From contig OZ252296.1 of the NCBI GenBank assembly GCA_965250245.1, forward strand, positions 3,534,001 through 3,598,000: a stretch of 64,000 nt of DNA, given 5' to 3'. Position 1 is the first letter of the stretch. Each line of letters begins with the position of its first letter. This stretch comes from JABDIP01 sp965250245 (GTDB taxonomy: Bacteria; Pseudomonadota; Alphaproteobacteria; DSM-16000; Inquilinaceae). The notes under the pieces are model-generated. The model searched no databases. It was not told the DNA's origin and was given only the letters and a program-made list of their open reading frames with translations. The position numbers and the translations under genes were made by a program. Positions 55,049 through 63,012 of this stretch are shown here, one piece after another.

Positions 55049-55909
55049 ATGGCCAGGATAGCGAAATGGTGCGTTCTCGGCGCCTGCACCATGCTAGCGG
55101 CCTGCCTGACCAGTTCCAATGGTTCGACAGGTCCGACCACTGTCACACCAGTCGCCGATGTACTGGATTCCGTTCCGCCCTTCGGGCTATCGACCGGCGT
55201 GGCCGTGCCGCTGATGTCGGCCGACCGCGACGGCGTCTCGTCGGTGGACGGCGAGATCATCTTCAACGCCGACGGCACCTTCACGCTCAACCTGCCCAAC
55301 GGCAGCTCCGTGACGGTCGCCGCCGCCGACCAGACCGACCCGCCGGCGGCGGATACCGTGCTCGACACCACGGTGGCCTCCTATGTGGTCGCCGCGACCA
55401 CCCAGGTCGACGTGCATCTGGGCGAGGACGCCACCGGGAAGGACCTGTTCTTCCTGGGGCGGGTCGACAGCGTCGCCGGGGCCACGCCGAGCCCACTGAC
55501 CTGGGTTCTGCTGGGCGACGAGACCGACACCCTGCCGACCGGCACCGCCACCTTCAATGGCGGCTTCTATGCCGATGTGCTGGATTCGACGACCGGCGGA
55601 TTCCTCGAGGAACGGACCGGCGACGCGGTCATCGATGCCGATTTCGGTGCCGCGATGAACCAGATCGACGTCGCCCTGACCGTGACCGGCGCCGAGGGCA
55701 CCGGCGAGGTGTATAGCGGCACCGGATCCTTCGTCTCCGGCGCGCGCTATGAAGGGACCATCGCCAGCTCCGGCGGCCTGTCGGCCTTCGCGGGCGACTT
55801 CAACGGCGCGATCTTCGGCGACAACGCGGAAGCGACCGCCGGCACGTTCAACGCCGTGGATGCCGGCGCCGGCTCCGAGCTGGTGGGAGCCTTCACGGGC
55901 TTCCAGTGA
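55049..55909 (+). CDS. Surface lipoprotein candidate 1 (TbpB-like barrel, Slam/T11SS cargo)
   Basis: 286 residues. GCACTM-type lipoprotein signal (KWCVLGACTMLAAC) with LAAC lipobox, followed by a Ser/Gly/Thr spacer. The body is beta-rich, ending with the repeated pattern typical of transferrin-binding-protein-like barrels: GTATFNGGFYAD, AVIDADFGAAMNQIDV, then AGDFNGAIFGDNAEATAGTF and a final LVGAFTGFQ. A strong AGAGGGG ribosome-binding site precedes the ATG. Followed by a Slam-type gene, the usual partner that moves such lipoproteins to the cell surface. Ligand unknown; no TonB receptor is next to it. Confidence 0.82.
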   Translation: MARIAKWCVLGACTMLAACLTSSNGSTGPTTVTPVADVLDSVPPFGLSTGVAVPLMSADRDGVSSVDGEIIFNADGTFTLNLPNGSSVTVAAADQTDPPAADTVLDTTVASYVVAATTQVDVHLGEDATGKDLFFLGRVDSVAGATPSPLTWVLLGDETDTLPTGTATFNGGFYADVLDSTTGGFLEERTGDAVIDADFGAAMNQIDVALTVTGAEGTGEVYSGTGSFVSGARYEGTIASSGGLSAFAGDFNGAIFGDNAEATAGTFNAVDAGAGSELVGAFTGFQ

Positions 55910-55945
55910 TCCACGCATCGTAGGGCTCTGACGAAACCCGGAACG

Positions 55946-55982
55946 GGAGGGCGAACCCGCGGCAGCCGCCGGTTCGCCCTCC
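55946..55982 (+). other. Hairpin between lipoprotein 1 and Slam 1
   Basis: Perfect 12-base stem (GGAGGGCGAACC with GGTTCGCCCTCC), 13-base loop. GTCCTTCTG follows, with only a weak T content. It lies 37 bases after the lipoprotein stop and 67 before the Slam start. Probably ends part of the transcripts or protects the lipoprotein mRNA. Confidence 0.75.
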
Positions 55983-56048
55983 GTCCTTCTGCGGACCGAC
56001 AGCCCGCGCCGCCCACCACCGATTGACAGGACGCAACCAGCCGCAGCC

Positions 56049-57287
56049 ATGATCGCCGCATCGACCCGCGTGGCCGTGGTGCTTGTCCTCGTAGTGATCG
56101 CGGCGACCGGTGCCCGGGCCCAATCATCCGCGCCCGAAACCCCGGCGCCGCCGGACCGCATCGAGATCGATCTGAGCCGCATCCTCGGCGAAGCGCGCGC
56201 CGCGCTGCAGGCCGGCGACCTGCAGCGGGCCATCGAGCTCTACCAGGTGATCCTGCGCTTCGCGCCGCAGAGCCGGCTGGCGCGGGTCGAGCTGTCGCTG
56301 GCGCTGGCGGCCCTGGGCGAGCGCGAGCGCGCCGCCCGCCTGCTGCGCGATCTCGACACCGACGGTCTCGACCCGGAGATCATCGAGGTCGTCGGACGCC
56401 TTCTCGGCCCGGACCGGCTCAACTTCTTCCTCGTCCCCGAATTCTTCCTGGACAGCAACATCACCGGCCAGACAAAGGACGAAATCGTGCTGATCGGCGG
56501 CCTGCCCTTCCGCCTGTCGGAGGATGCGCGTGGCACGCACGGCTTCGGCTACGGGCTGACCCTGGGCGGCAGCTATCGCATCGCCGACGCGGCGCCGCGG
56601 CCGACGGTCACCGCCGGGGTCACGATGCGCGACTTCGAGGGCGCGAACGACGACGAGCAGAGCGTCTTCGGATCGCTGTCGATGCAGGTGCCCCTGGGCG
56701 ATCGCTTCGGGCTGTCCCCATCGATCAGCACCATCTATCGCTACGACAATTGGCGTCCGCGCGAGTTCGAGGCCGGCGTCGGCCTGGCGGCGACGGCGGC
56801 GATCGGTCCGGTGCGCAACACGCTGGGCGGCCGCTATCGGCGCATCTCCGGGCAGGACGACGATGGCGGCAGCCGGCTGAACCGGAACGAATACGAGGTG
56901 TTCGACACGTTTGCGTTCGGCTTTCGCGGCGTCGCCTTCCGCTTCGACGAGCGCTTCGTCTACGAATCCTGGGACAACCTGCCGGACCAGTCGAACATCG
57001 AGATCGACAGCGGCCTCGACGTGACCTTCGCGGATGTGCCGTGGGTGATCCCGACGATCGGCGGGTCCTTCGTCTACCGCGATTTCCGAAGCCCGGCGCC
57101 GGTGTTCAACGTCGAACGGCTCGACCGCGAGGTCGAGGGCCATGTCGAACTGCTGTTGCGGGATCTGGAGATCTTCGGGTCGAACCCGTTCATCCGCTAC
57201 CAGTACACCGACCAGGACTCGAACATCGCCCTGTTCGACTTCGACGAGCATCAGCTCTCCGTCGGCATCCGGGCGATCGTCTTCTAG
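56049..57287 (+). CDS. Slam-type outer-membrane protein 1 (surface lipoprotein assembly modifier)
   Basis: 412 residues. Signal peptide (VAVVLVLVVIAATGARA), then a periplasmic TPR-like helical part (DLQRAIELYQVILRFAPQ, RVELSLALAALGERERAARLL), then a barrel of about 280 residues (DUF560 type) from LNFFLVPEFFLDSNITGQT to the terminal aromatic residue (VF), the signal for outer-membrane insertion. This is the Slam architecture of type XI secretion. Weak ribosome-binding site, in contrast with the lipoprotein gene. Convergent with rpsD. Confidence 0.88.
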   Translation: MIAASTRVAVVLVLVVIAATGARAQSSAPETPAPPDRIEIDLSRILGEARAALQAGDLQRAIELYQVILRFAPQSRLARVELSLALAALGERERAARLLRDLDTDGLDPEIIEVVGRLLGPDRLNFFLVPEFFLDSNITGQTKDEIVLIGGLPFRLSEDARGTHGFGYGLTLGGSYRIADAAPRPTVTAGVTMRDFEGANDDEQSVFGSLSMQVPLGDRFGLSPSISTIYRYDNWRPREFEAGVGLAATAAIGPVRNTLGGRYRRISGQDDDGGSRLNRNEYEVFDTFAFGFRGVAFRFDERFVYESWDNLPDQSNIEIDSGLDVTFADVPWVIPTIGGSFVYRDFRSPAPVFNVERLDREVEGHVELLLRDLEIFGSNPFIRYQYTDQDSNIALFDFDEHQLSVGIRAIVF

Positions 57288-57307
57288 GCCGCGCAGGTCG
57301 CGAAACG

Positions 57308-57334
57308 AAAAGGCCGCCCGATGGGCGGCCTCTT
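57308..57334. terminator. Bidirectional intrinsic terminator between Slam 1 and rpsD
   Basis: GGCCGCCC-GAT-GGGCGGCC perfect eight-base stem. On the minus strand TTTTCGTTT follows, an ideal terminator for rpsD; on the plus strand TCTTG follows, so it may also end the Slam 1 transcript. Confidence 0.9.
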
Positions 57335-57359
57335 GCGTGGCGATGCTCGCCGCAGGGCG

Positions 57360-57974
57360 TTACCGCGAATAGAACTCGATCACCAGGTTCGGCTCCATCT
57401 GCACCGGATAGGGCACGTCGGCCAGCCCGGGGGCGCGGACGTAGCGGCCCGTCATCTTGTTGTGGTCCGCCTCGACATAGTCCGGCACCTCGCGCTCGGC
57501 GGAGTTGATCGCCTCGAGCACCATCGGCAGCTCGCGGGACTTCTCCTTCACGGTGATCTCGTCGCCGTCGCGGACCTGGTAGGACGGGATGGTCACCCGC
57601 TTGCCGTTGACCATGACATGGCCGTGGCTGACGAACTGCCGCGCCGCGAAGACCGTGGGCACGAACTTCATGCGATAGATGACCGCGTCCAGCCGCCGCT
57701 CCAGCAGGCCGATCAGGTTCTCGCCGGTGTCGCCGCGGCGGCGCACCGCCTCGACGTAATAGCGGTGGAACTGCTTCTCGCCGATGTTGCCGTAGTAGCC
57801 CTTGAGCTTCTGCTTGGCCATCAACTGGGTGCCGAAATCGGTCGGCTTGCGACGGCGCTGGCCGTGCTGGCCGGGGCCGTATTCCCGACGGTTGACCGGG
57901 CTCTTCGGCCGGCCCCAGAGATTGACGCCGAGGCGTCGGTTGATCTTGTACTTCGAACTCGCGCGCTTGCCCAT
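57360..57974 (-). CDS. rpsD: 30S ribosomal protein S4
   Basis: 204 residues, alphaproteobacterial form. MGKRASSKYKINRRLGVNLWG, then GPGQHGQRRRKPTDFGTQL, and the S4 RNA-binding domain LERRLDAVIYRMKFVPTVF with QFVSHGHVMVNGKRVTIPS. AAAGGA precedes the ATG. A housekeeping gene placed alone between two Slam pairs, on the opposite strand; it anchors this locus as chromosomal. Confidence 0.98.
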   Translation of the reverse strand: MGKRASSKYKINRRLGVNLWGRPKSPVNRREYGPGQHGQRRRKPTDFGTQLMAKQKLKGYYGNIGEKQFHRYYVEAVRRRGDTGENLIGLLERRLDAVIYRMKFVPTVFAARQFVSHGHVMVNGKRVTIPSYQVRDGDEITVKEKSRELPMVLEAINSAEREVPDYVEADHNKMTGRYVRAPGLADVPYPVQMEPNLVIEFYSR

Positions 57975-58328
57975 CGAGGGGTCCTTTCCGCAGTGTTTGT
58001 CCCGATAGGTCCTGCGGGCGCCTGGGCGCCCCGGACGGGATGGCGATGACGCGGCCGCGTTTCGGGCCGGACCGCCTCCACATTCTCGGGAATGAGCGGC
58101 GGGACTATACGGATCGCGGCGCCAAAGTCAAACGGGCAAGCGACCCGAACCGATCATCCTCCGCATTGGTGCTGTCCGCGACGCACCCCGCCCTCTCCGC
58201 CGATGGAGCCGCAAACGCCTTCGTCGATTTTGGCCGCCTAATTTTGAACAATGTTCAATAACAGTCTCGCCGCGGCGAAAACGCTGAATAACTTCGCCAT
58301 GGACACAACCGAAGCACAGGAGATGGAT
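57975..58328. other. Intergenic region between rpsD and lipoprotein 2
   Basis: About 350 bases. On the rpsD side GGGCGCC-TG-GGCGCCC (58016-58031) forms a hairpin in its leader. On the other side a 15-base palindrome precedes lipoprotein 2. No coding region seen. Confidence 0.55.
58244..58258. promoter_or_regulatory. Palindromic operator candidate upstream of lipoprotein 2
   Basis: TTGAACA-A-TGTTCAA, a perfect seven-base inverted repeat centred about 78 bases before the lipoprotein start. Size and symmetry suit a dimeric repressor. Not an obvious Fur or LexA site. Confidence 0.45.
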
Positions 58329-59246
58329 ATGAGAATCCAGGATCTTATCGGTGTCGTTTGTGCCAGTGCCGCGCTTGCGGCCTGCGGAGGTGGAGGCGGT
58401 GGCGGCAGCACGGCCGCCGTACCGACGACGGTCACCGTCCCGGGTTGGGTGACGCTGGGTGCGGCGACCCCGGCAATCTCGGCGAACAGCGTCGGCGGGA
58501 CCTCGTCGACCGACGTCACCATCACCTTCAACGCCGATGGCAGCATCGCCTTCGACCTGGCGGGGGACAGCTTCTCCGTCACCAACGCCGACATCATCGA
58601 CAGCGTCAGCGATCCGGACGGCGACGGGTTCCTCTTCGAGGCGAATGCGGCCGCCAATGGCGGCAGCCCGGATTACGTGGAGCTGGTGATCCTCGACGAC
58701 CCGGCCGAGGACGACATCGTGGCGCTGGCCCGCATCGACCGGTTCAACACGCCGCTGGGGTATGAGACCGCCGCGGTGATCGGCAACACGACCGACCCCG
58801 CCAGCCTGCCGTCGGGCACCGCATCCTATAGCGGATTCATGGTCGGCAGCCTGACGATCGATGGAGAACTGCCGGATTTCGACAATGACGGCAATCTGGA
58901 CGTGGAGTACGACACGGTCACGGCAGCGGCGGCCGTCGCGGTCGATTTCGACGCGACCACCGTCGATGTCGCCTTCTCCGATTTCGAGGTCGCCGACCCG
59001 TCCGGGGGCATGCCGATCGCCTTGACCGGCTCGTCGCTGACCAGCAATGCGTTGATCGGCGGCGGCACGTCCCAATATGGCGGCGCCATCAGTGGCGACA
59101 TCGTCGCCAACGGCACGACCTACGGAGTGTCCGGCGGGCTTGCCGGTGGCTTTTTCGGCGCCGGCGCCGAAGCGACGGCCGGGGCCTTCGCTGCCAACGA
59201 ACTGGGTGGCAATGCCGCGTTCGTCGGCAACTTCGCCGCCAACTGA
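58329..59246 (+). CDS. Surface lipoprotein candidate 2 (TbpB-like barrel, Slam/T11SS cargo)
   Basis: 305 residues from the ATG at 58329, six bases after AGGAG. Lipoprotein signal RIQDLIGVVCASAALAAC with a flexible seven-glycine spacer right after the cysteine, a common feature of surface-exposed lipoproteins. Conserved stretches YVELVILDDPAEDDIVALAR, TPLGYETAAVIGNTT and SGDIVANGTTYGVSGGLAG lead to GFFGAGAEATAGAFAANEL and AFVGNFAAN, the barrel end. Closely related to lipoprotein 3; more distant from lipoprotein 1. Confidence 0.85.
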   Translation: MRIQDLIGVVCASAALAACGGGGGGGSTAAVPTTVTVPGWVTLGAATPAISANSVGGTSSTDVTITFNADGSIAFDLAGDSFSVTNADIIDSVSDPDGDGFLFEANAAANGGSPDYVELVILDDPAEDDIVALARIDRFNTPLGYETAAVIGNTTDPASLPSGTASYSGFMVGSLTIDGELPDFDNDGNLDVEYDTVTAAAAVAVDFDATTVDVAFSDFEVADPSGGMPIALTGSSLTSNALIGGGTSQYGGAISGDIVANGTTYGVSGGLAGGFFGAGAEATAGAFAANELGGNAAFVGNFAAN

Positions 59247-59277
59247 TCCCCTTCCATGCCGCTAACGAGGTCTTGGG

Positions 59278-59304
59278 AACGGCGCGCGCATCGCGCGCCG
59301 TTTT
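59278..59304 (+). terminator. Terminator-like hairpin between lipoprotein 2 and Slam 2
   Basis: AACGGCGCGCG pairs with CGCGCGCCGTT (11 bases, perfect) around a three-base loop, followed by TT and then C. The T-run is short, so partial termination is likely. It lies 31 bases after the lipoprotein stop. Confidence 0.75.
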
Positions 59305-59339
59305 CCCCCGCGCCGCTGCTCCGACGGATCGTCGGCGCG

Positions 59340-60527
59340 ATGCTCGCCGCCCTGCTGCTCGCCACGCCGCTGGCCCTTCCCGACGATGCCCGGGCGCAGG
59401 ACCGAAGGATCGAGATCGACCTGGCCGAGGTGCTGGACCAGGCGCGCGTCGCCTTCCGCGAGGGCCGGCTGGAGGAGGCGATCGCCCTCTACCAGGTCGT
59501 CGTCCGCTTCGATCCGGACAACCGCGCCGCCCGGGTGGAACTGTCCTTCGCGCTGGCCGCGTTCGGTGACCGCGAGCGCGCCACCCGGCTGCTGCGGGAT
59601 CTCGACACCGAGGGGCTCGACCCCGACGTGATCGCCGCCATTGGCCAGATCGTCGGTCCCGACCGGCTGAGCTTCTTTCTCGTCCCGGAGGTCTTCCTCG
59701 ACACCAACATCAATGGCCAGACCAAGGACGCGACGGTGCAGACCGTCTTCGGCCCGCTGGTGCTGGAGAACGACGGGAAGGGCCGCGAGGGCTTCGGCTA
59801 CGGCATCACAACGGGCGCCGTCTACCGCCTGCCGAGCGAGGTCCCGACCACCCTCACCGCCGGCATTCGCGTGCTCGACTTTCAGCAGACCCGCGACGAC
59901 GAGGCCCGACTGTTCGCGTCGGTGAGCGCGGAACTCGGTCTCGGCTCGGTCGACCTGCTGCCGACGGTCTCCGGCGCCTACCGGTTTCGGGACGGCGACC
60001 CGTATGAGGCGGACATCGGACTGGGCCTGGCGGCGGCCATGGATCTACGGCCGGTGCGCAACACGGTGGGCGGGCGGGTCCGGCGGGTGTTCGGCCAGGG
60101 CGACTTCGACGGGGATCGCGACCGCGAGGCCTATGAGCTTTACGACATCGTCTCGATCGGCTTCGCCGACGCCGCCCTGCGCATGGAGGCCCGGTACTTC
60201 CGTGAGGACTGGGCGCGCCTGGACAGCCAGGACAATGGCGGCTTCGTCCTCGGACTGGACACCATCCTGACCGACATCGACATCGTAAGGCCGACGATCG
60301 GCGGGTCCTTCACCTACCGGGATTTCGACAACCCGTCGGCCTTCTTCGGCAAGGCCCGGCTCGACCGCGAATACGAAGGCCACCTGGAACTGCTGCTCCG
60401 CGATGTCGAGATCTTCGGCTCCAACCCCTTCATCCGCTACGCCTACACCGACGTGTCCTCGAACATCGGGCTGTTCGACCACGACCGACACGAAGTCTCG
60501 ATCGGCGTCCGGGCGCTCACCTGGTAG
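59340..60527 (+). CDS. Slam-type outer-membrane protein 2
   Basis: 395 residues from the ATG at 59340; the frame is open back to 59256. The start is uncertain: the ATG at 59340 gives a signal peptide without positive charge (MLAALLLATPLALPDDARA), while alignment with Slam 3 places the start near a CTG at 59316, and the ATG at 59256 would put the hairpin inside the gene. The rest is clear: TPR-like EEAIALYQVVVRFDPDNRAA, then barrel from LSFFLVPEVFLDTNINGQT to EVSIGVRALTW with terminal Trp. EIFGSNPFIRYAYTD is shared with both other copies. Confidence 0.86.
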   Translation: MLAALLLATPLALPDDARAQDRRIEIDLAEVLDQARVAFREGRLEEAIALYQVVVRFDPDNRAARVELSFALAAFGDRERATRLLRDLDTEGLDPDVIAAIGQIVGPDRLSFFLVPEVFLDTNINGQTKDATVQTVFGPLVLENDGKGREGFGYGITTGAVYRLPSEVPTTLTAGIRVLDFQQTRDDEARLFASVSAELGLGSVDLLPTVSGAYRFRDGDPYEADIGLGLAAAMDLRPVRNTVGGRVRRVFGQGDFDGDRDREAYELYDIVSIGFADAALRMEARYFREDWARLDSQDNGGFVLGLDTILTDIDIVRPTIGGSFTYRDFDNPSAFFGKARLDREYEGHLELLLRDVEIFGSNPFIRYAYTDVSSNIGLFDHDRHEVSIGVRALTW

Positions 60528-60551
60528 GGGCACGGAAGTACATGGTGCCCC
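60527..60551 (+). other. Hairpin at the end of Slam 2
   Basis: GGGGCAC pairs with GTGCCCC across an 11-base loop, beginning at the last base of the stop codon. No T-run. May protect the transcript end. Confidence 0.4.
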
Positions 60552-60771
60552 ACCCGCGCCCTACGCTAAGACCACGACGAACGCAGGAAAGGCACCGGCA
60601 CACCGGACCTCTCGGCATAGTCTGGCGCACGACGAAGTCGGAGCTCGCCCGAGAAGCCGCAACTCTTAAAATTGCTTAGATATAGTAGAATTTCATTTGC
60701 CGCTTTACACTAAATAGGCGGCTTACTATCGTTAGAAAAAATCTCAAATCTCATTCTTAAAGGGGGCAGTC

Positions 60772-61698
60772 ATGAAGACTCGGAATCTCATCGGGATTGT
60801 TTGCTCTACGCTTTTGGTTGCCTCGTGCGGTGGCGGTGGCGGCGGCGGTGGAGGTGCTCTTGGCCCGGCGTCCGTGACGGTGCCGGCCTGGGTCGTACTC
60901 GGCGCCGCGAACCCGGCAGTGTCATCGAACATCGCCACTGGCTCAGATACCGCCACGGTCGAAATCACATTCAACGTCGACGGCAGCATCACCTTCGATC
61001 TCGGCGGCGGTAACACGCTGACGGTCACCAATGCGGAGATCGCCTCAAGCTCGTCGAGTGTCGATGGCGAATTGTTCTTCTTCGTCGCGAACGACACCGG
61101 GACGGATGCGGATTTCGTCGAACTCCTCATCCTCGACGACCCGTCCGAGGCCGACATCGTCGCCCTGGCCCGGATTGACCAGATTGGCACGCCGCTCGGT
61201 TACGAAACGGCTGCTGTCATTGGGAACACGACCCCCACCGCCAACCTGCCAAGCGGAAATGCGACCTATACCGGGTTCATGATCGGCAGCCTGCTCTTCA
61301 ACGGCGGGCTTCCTGATTTCGACGGGGATATGTCGCCTGACGAGCAGTATGATTTCGTCGGCGCCACGGCCACCATCGACGTGGATTTTGGTGCGGCCAT
61401 GGATCAGGTCGGCGTCACTTTCAGCGGGTTCGCAGTGCCGGATCCGGCCGGTGGCCCGGTGATCCCACTGACCGGATCTTCGCTGACCGGCACGGCCACG
61501 ATCGTTGCTACGACGTCGATCTACGAAGGCACACTTGCCGGTGACATCGTGGCCAACGGCACGACGTTCGGGATGGCTGGCGAGGTCAATGGCGGCTTCT
61601 TCGGCGCCACCGGCCAAGCGACGGCCGGCACGTTCGATACCGACGAAGTGGGCGGCACAGGCACGGCAGAGTTCGTCGGAAACTTCGCCGCGAACTAG
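60772..61698 (+). CDS. Surface lipoprotein candidate 3 (TbpB-like barrel, Slam/T11SS cargo)
   Basis: 308 residues. AAAGGGGGC ribosome-binding site. Lipoprotein signal KTRNLIGIVCSTLLVASC with a nine-glycine spacer. Shares with lipoprotein 2 the stretches LLILDDPSEADIVALARID, TPLGYETAAVIGNTT and GDIVANGTTFGMAGEVNGG, and the end AEFVGNFAAN. Upstream sequence (60660-60770) is strongly A+T rich, and the gene itself seems a little less G+C rich than copies 1 and 2, which may mean later arrival or a different history. Confidence 0.85.
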   Translation: MKTRNLIGIVCSTLLVASCGGGGGGGGGALGPASVTVPAWVVLGAANPAVSSNIATGSDTATVEITFNVDGSITFDLGGGNTLTVTNAEIASSSSSVDGELFFFVANDTGTDADFVELLILDDPSEADIVALARIDQIGTPLGYETAAVIGNTTPTANLPSGNATYTGFMIGSLLFNGGLPDFDGDMSPDEQYDFVGATATIDVDFGAAMDQVGVTFSGFAVPDPAGGPVIPLTGSSLTGTATIVATTSIYEGTLAGDIVANGTTFGMAGEVNGGFFGATGQATAGTFDTDEVGGTGTAEFVGNFAAN

Positions 61699-61722
61699 CA
61701 GGAAAAAGATCGCGCAAGCCTT

Positions 61723-61753
61723 GGAGATGGCGCACCGGTCGTGCGTCGTCTCC
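61723..61753 (+). other. Hairpin between lipoprotein 3 and Slam 3
   Basis: 13-base stem (61723-61735 with 61741-61753) with two wobble pairs, five-base loop, no T-run. It ends ten bases before the Slam 3 start codon and so could also hide its ribosome-binding site. Confidence 0.7.
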
Positions 61754-61763
61754 ATCCGGGCCG

Positions 61764-62978
61764 ATGCTTTGGCGAGTCATCCGTGCGGTCTGTCTGGCCG
61801 TCGTGCTGATCGGTTCCACCGCGGCGGCGCCGGTCGATGCGCTGGCGCAGGATCGACGCGTTCAGATCGATCTTGCTCAGGTCCTGGAACAGGCGCGGGC
61901 CGCGTTCCGGGAAGGCGACCTCGAACGGGCGATCGGCCTTTATCGGGTCGTCGTTCAATTCGATCCGGACAATCGCATCGCGCGGATTGAGCTGTCCTTC
62001 GCGCTGGCCGCGCTAGGCGACCGTGAACGCGCCGCGCGGCTCCTCCAAGACCTCGACACCGAAGGGCTGGACCCCGATGTGATCGCGGCAATCGGGCAGA
62101 TCGTGGGACCAGAGCGGTTCAACCTGTTCGTGATCCCCGAGGTCTTCCTCGACACCAACATCAACGGCCAGACCACGGACGCGACCGTCGACACGGTGTT
62201 CGGACCAATCGTGCTCGACGACAACGCCCTCGGACGTGACGGCTTCGGGTACGGGCTCACCGCCGGAGGCGTCTATCGCGTACCCGGTGTGGTTCCGGCG
62301 ACCGTGACTGCCGGGGTCCGTGTCCTGGATTTCGAGCAGACGCGCGATGACGAGGCACGCATCTTCTCGACCGTGAGTTTCGGGATCGACCTCGGCCGTG
62401 TCGACTTGCTGCCGTCTGCCTCGGGCGCCTACCGGTTTCGCGATGGCGACCGTTACGAGGCGGAGATCAGTGCCGGATTAGCGGTTCCAATGGACCTACG
62501 GCCGGTCCGCAACACGATTGGCGTGCGGGCCGCACGGATCTTCGGCCAGGGCGAATTCGAGGATTTGCGTGATCGCGAGATCTATGAGTTCTACGACACC
62601 GTTTCCGTCGGGTTTTCCGACATCGCCGTGCAGTTGGAGGGGCGGTTTTTCCGTGAGGACTGGCAGCAGGCGGACACCTTCGACAATGACGGCTTCATCG
62701 TCGGTCTCGACACGATCCTGGTGCGCGTGCCTTGGGTTCAGCCGACCGTCGGCGGATCATTCACCTATCGCGATTTCGAGAACGTCTTTCCGCTCTTCGG
62801 TGTCAAACGATTGGATCGCGAATATGAAGGACACATCGAATTGCTGTTCCGCGAGATCGATGTCTTCGGTTCCAATCCGTTCGTCCGGTACGAGTACACG
62901 GATATCGAGTCCAACATCGGTCTCTTCGACTTCGACCGGCACGAATTCCTAATCGGCGTACGCGTCATTTCATGGTAG
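61764..62978 (+). CDS. Slam-type outer-membrane protein 3
   Basis: 404 residues. Signal peptide LWRVIRAVCLAVVLIGSTAAAP, TPR-like part (LERAIGLYRVVVQFDPDN, RIELSFALAALGDRERAARLL), then the barrel (FNLFVIPEVFLDTNINGQT to LIGVRVISW) with terminal Trp. Very similar to Slam 2 (LDTEGLDPDVIAAIGQIVGP is shared). No clear ribosome-binding site; the hairpin just upstream may limit translation. Convergent with the enolase paralogue. Confidence 0.88.
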   Translation: MLWRVIRAVCLAVVLIGSTAAAPVDALAQDRRVQIDLAQVLEQARAAFREGDLERAIGLYRVVVQFDPDNRIARIELSFALAALGDRERAARLLQDLDTEGLDPDVIAAIGQIVGPERFNLFVIPEVFLDTNINGQTTDATVDTVFGPIVLDDNALGRDGFGYGLTAGGVYRVPGVVPATVTAGVRVLDFEQTRDDEARIFSTVSFGIDLGRVDLLPSASGAYRFRDGDRYEAEISAGLAVPMDLRPVRNTIGVRAARIFGQGEFEDLRDREIYEFYDTVSVGFSDIAVQLEGRFFREDWQQADTFDNDGFIVGLDTILVRVPWVQPTVGGSFTYRDFENVFPLFGVKRLDREYEGHIELLFREIDVFGSNPFVRYEYTDIESNIGLFDFDRHEFLIGVRVISW

Positions 62979-63012
62979 CGCCGTCCGATCCGTCGTCGGC
63001 GACCGCCGCGAC

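Noticed and set aside
60831..60864. G-rich tract that could be read as a tandem DNA repeat
   Set aside because: It encodes the poly-glycine spacer after the lipoprotein cysteine; the same feature occurs in lipoprotein 2, so a protein-level explanation is enough.
55049..62978. Transferrin or heme uptake system (TbpA/HpuB partner) with the TbpB-like lipoproteins
   Set aside because: No TonB-dependent receptor gene is present in the array, so an iron-piracy role is not supported by the context.
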